DNA of 64,000 nt from Azohydromonas lata NBRC 102462. Its GTDB lineage: Bacteria > Pseudomonadota > Gammaproteobacteria > Burkholderiales > Burkholderiaceae_C. The notes under the pieces are model-generated. The model was not told the DNA's origin, did no database searches, and saw nothing but the letters and a program-made list of their open reading frames with translations. Within the stretch, counting starts at the first letter, position 1; the number at the start of each line of letters is the position of its first letter. The position numbers and the translations under genes are program-made. Where the stretch lies: positions 30,131-94,130 of the forward strand of contig NZ_BCTC01000013.1 of assembly GCF_001571085.1 (NCBI RefSeq), given 5' to 3'. This document shows positions 61,997 through 64,000 of this stretch, piece after piece.

Positions 61997-64000
61997 TCAG
62001 GCGCCACGGCGCACCGTTGGGCGTTGCGCGATCTTCTGCCCGTTGCGTTGCGACTGCCACAGGCCTTGGCGCTGGCCCAGCGCGTCGCCGCGCATGAGCT
62101 GCGCGTCCAGGCCGCCGCGGCTGCCCACGCCGGTGGCCGGGGCGTTGGCGCCTTGTTCGGCTTCAGGCAGGCCCTCGGGTGCGGCGCCAGGGGTGGTCCC
62201 GGGCGCGGACTTGATGCGGAACATCGCGTTGGCTTCGCGGCCCTGCGAGTCGCGGCCCTGCACCTTGATGCGCAGGTCCAGCGCCTTGCCCGCCGGCGGC
62301 TGGCCGGTGAAGGTGCCGGCCTTGCCGTCGAACTGCAGCCACGTGGGCAGTGGCCGGCCGTCGGCCAGCGTGGCCACGAGCGTCACCGTCTCGTTGGCGT
62401 CGGTGTGGACGAAGGCGTCGGCAGGCACTTGCAGGTTGATCTGGCTGACCGCGGGCACCACCTGGTCCTCCAGGCCGCGGAAGGTGCGCAGCGTGGGCTC
62501 GTTGGCCGGGGTGACCATGGTGCGGAAGCCGCTGGAGCGCGTGTAGATGTCGCCCACGTCGCGCGTGTCGGCCACGCTGGACTGCACCGGGGCGAGGACG
62601 ATGGGGTCCGTCGCAGTGGCCAAGACGGGCGATGCCAGCGCCGAGTCGAAGCGCTGTACCGTTGCCGGTACGGGTGCAGGTGCCACGACGGCCGGCGCGG
62701 GTGCCGGCTCCGGTGCGGGCGCCGGCGCCGGCACCGGCACAGGTACCGGGACGGGCCTGTCGTCGTCGAGCCGGGGCGCGCCCGCGGTGCCGGGTGTGTC
62801 AGCCAGGCCGCTGTGGTTGCCGGCCAGGAACAGGCTGCCGCCGCCGTGGTCGTCGATGACGCCGGTGCCGCTGTAGCGGCCGCCGCCCGTGGTCTGCACG
62901 CGCAGCGCGAAGTCGTGGTCGCCCTCGTCCAGGGCGTCGTTGGTGATGGCGGTGCGCACCAGCAAGCGGCCCTGCGCATCCAGCCGTGTCCAGCTGCCGG
63001 CCTGGTACTGGACCCATTGGTTGCCGTCGAACACTTCCAGCTGCGGGTGGGCCGTGTCGGTGCCGCCGTAGTCCGCGGCATCGGCCGTGCCGGCCGCCAG
63101 GGCCAGTTGCACCTGCTGCGCCGCGCCGCCGCTGAGCGTGAAGACGGCGTAGGGCGATGCCTCGTTGATGCGCACGCTGGAGACGCTCACGGCCCGGTCG
63201 TCGTCGAGCAGCGCCTGTGCATCGGCGCTGCCGTCGTTGCGGAACACGGTGCCTGTGCCGTCGTCCCGTACCGTGGCCGTGCCCACGGCGGCCAGGCCTC
63301 CCACGGGCGTGGCCGTCAGGGTGAAGCTCTCGGCGCCCTCGCTCACGCCGTCGTTGACGATGGGCGTGCGTGCCAGCAGCACGCCGTCGGCGGGCAGGGT
63401 CGCGCCGCCGGCATAGGCACTCCAGGTGCGGCCGCCATCCAGGGAAATTTCCAAGCCTGCGCCGCTTGACGCGAAATCGGTGCCTGCGCCCGTGGCGCTG
63501 CCGTCGGCCAGTTGCAGGCGCAGCGGCTCGCCGGCGTTGCCGCGGACTGTGAACACGGCCCAGGGCGAGGCCTCGTTGACCTCGGGGCTGCTCACCGTGA
63601 CCGCGTCGGCCGTGCCGTGGATCGTCACTTCGACCGTGTGCTCCGTGCCATCCACGGACCGGACGGTGAAGACTTCGGACTTGCTCTGTCCGGCCACCAG
63701 GTACTGCACGGCGCTGTTGGCGACGCTGTAGGTCCACGTGCCGTTGGCAGCGATGTCCAGGCTGCCCAAGGTACCGGGTGCAGCCACGACGTCCGCCGTA
63801 CCGGTGAAGGCGGCCTGGCCGCCGTCCGCGTCGCTGATGGCGAGCGTGCCGCTGTCGGAGAGGGTCGGCGAGCTGGCGTCCTCGGTCACCGCGCCGGTGT
63901 CGCGACCGCTGATGACGGCGCTGTCCTCGGCGCCGGTGATGACGACGGTGACGGTTTGCGAAGCGGTGCCGTCCAGGCTTTGGACGGTGAAGGTCTCGGT
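61997..64000 (-). CDS. Giant VCBS/Calx-beta-type repetitive surface protein (C-terminal part, partial)
   Basis: The 3' end of a long gene that runs off the right edge; 667 residues are visible and the true start lies beyond 64000. It contains VCBS repeats (G-T-L-G-S-L-D-I-A-A-N-G-T-W-T-Y, F-T-V-x-S-x-D-G-T). Two Calx-beta-like domains with N-E-A-S-P-x-A-V-F-T-x and D-D-D follow, then a Pro/Ala linker (V-P-V-P-V-P). An Ig-like P-L-P-T-W-L-Q-F-D domain precedes a basic Gln-rich tail. These are hallmarks of large adhesins. The C-terminus lacks Gly-Asp RTX nonapeptides and a typical type I secretion tail. The downstream HlyD and M50-HlyD genes probably export it. Confidence 0.88.
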   Translation of the reverse strand, partial: TETFTVQSLDGTASQTVTVVITGAEDSAVISGRDTGAVTEDASSPTLSDSGTLAISDADGGQAAFTGTADVVAAPGTLGSLDIAANGTWTYSVANSAVQYLVAGQSKSEVFTVRSVDGTEHTVEVTIHGTADAVTVSSPEVNEASPWAVFTVRGNAGEPLRLQLADGSATGAGTDFASSGAGLEISLDGGRTWSAYAGGATLPADGVLLARTPIVNDGVSEGAESFTLTATPVGGLAAVGTATVRDDGTGTVFRNDGSADAQALLDDDRAVSVSSVRINEASPYAVFTLSGGAAQQVQLALAAGTADAADYGGTDTAHPQLEVFDGNQWVQYQAGSWTRLDAQGRLLVRTAITNDALDEGDHDFALRVQTTGGGRYSGTGVIDDHGGGSLFLAGNHSGLADTPGTAGAPRLDDDRPVPVPVPVPAPAPAPEPAPAPAVVAPAPVPATVQRFDSALASPVLATATDPIVLAPVQSSVADTRDVGDIYTRSSGFRTMVTPANEPTLRTFRGLEDQVVPAVSQINLQVPADAFVHTDANETVTLVATLADGRPLPTWLQFDGKAGTFTGQPPAGKALDLRIKVQGRDSQGREANAMFRIKSAPGTTPGAAPEGLPEAEQGANAPATGVGSRGGLDAQLMRGDALGQRQGLWQSQRNGQKIAQRPTVRRGA

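Overview
The window is a GC-rich stretch (roughly two thirds G+C by eye) of bacterial DNA that looks like a betaproteobacterium of the order Burkholderiales, most likely Comamonadaceae. The reasons are two TctC/Bug-type solute receptors without membrane partners, four-carbon sugar-acid genes (dtnK, pdxA2), a complete class II hcp-hcr pair, an aromatic-catabolism cluster controlled by a MarR protein, and the typical dispersed intergenic repeats. No tRNA, rRNA, CRISPR array or intact insertion sequence was recognised.

Layout. 1-2007 is non-coding: two diverged copies of a ~350-bp element bounded by an 18-bp perfect palindrome, then an origin-like region with two DnaA boxes, an AT-rich segment and about twenty 17-bp iterons. 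It leads into a TrfA-type replication initiator (2008-2862). 2867-7342 holds a LysR regulator, pirin, WrbA and an Aer-like chemoreceptor. 7424-17905 is one minus-strand defence island: hsdM, an AlbA_2/Schlafen-like ATPase gene, hsdS, a GmrSD-like (DUF262-DUF1524) gene and hsdR. 18069-26717 has a cyclic-nucleotide-domain/thioredoxin-reductase-like fusion, two tandem class-I amidotransferase-like hydrolases, pseudouridine-phosphate glycosidase and a large hybrid histidine kinase. 27380-29639 carries a hipBA-type toxin-antitoxin pair and a small unknown gene.

29773-39480 is a sugar-acid region: a tartrate/D-malate dehydrogenase-type gene, then a minus-strand operon (pdxA2, cytosolic sialidase-fold protein, Fe-dependent alcohol dehydrogenase, HpaI-type aldolase, TctC receptor, SDR) divergent from a DeoR-family regulator and a D-threonate/erythronate-type kinase. 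The kinase and PdxA2 give a plausible route to dihydroxyacetone phosphate; the other enzymes suggest an extended pathway.

39763-50685 is mixed: a VOC protein, LysR/aldo-keto reductase, a low-GC PEP-CTERM protein, hcp-hcr with an FNR-type box, and a low-GC phytanoyl-CoA dioxygenase-like/glycosyltransferase pair. 50761-56356 is an aromatic-catabolism module (FAD monooxygenase, DUF2783, VOC protein, fumarylacetoacetase, TctC, MarR) with a paired operator-like inverted repeat. 56525-58297 is a membrane histidine kinase. From 58312 to the right edge lies the most unusual set: a PqqD-like/M50 metalloprotease/HlyD fusion, a second HlyD protein with a cytoplasmic N-terminal domain, and the C-terminal part of a giant VCBS/Calx-beta-type surface protein. 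This looks like a dedicated, non-canonical export system.
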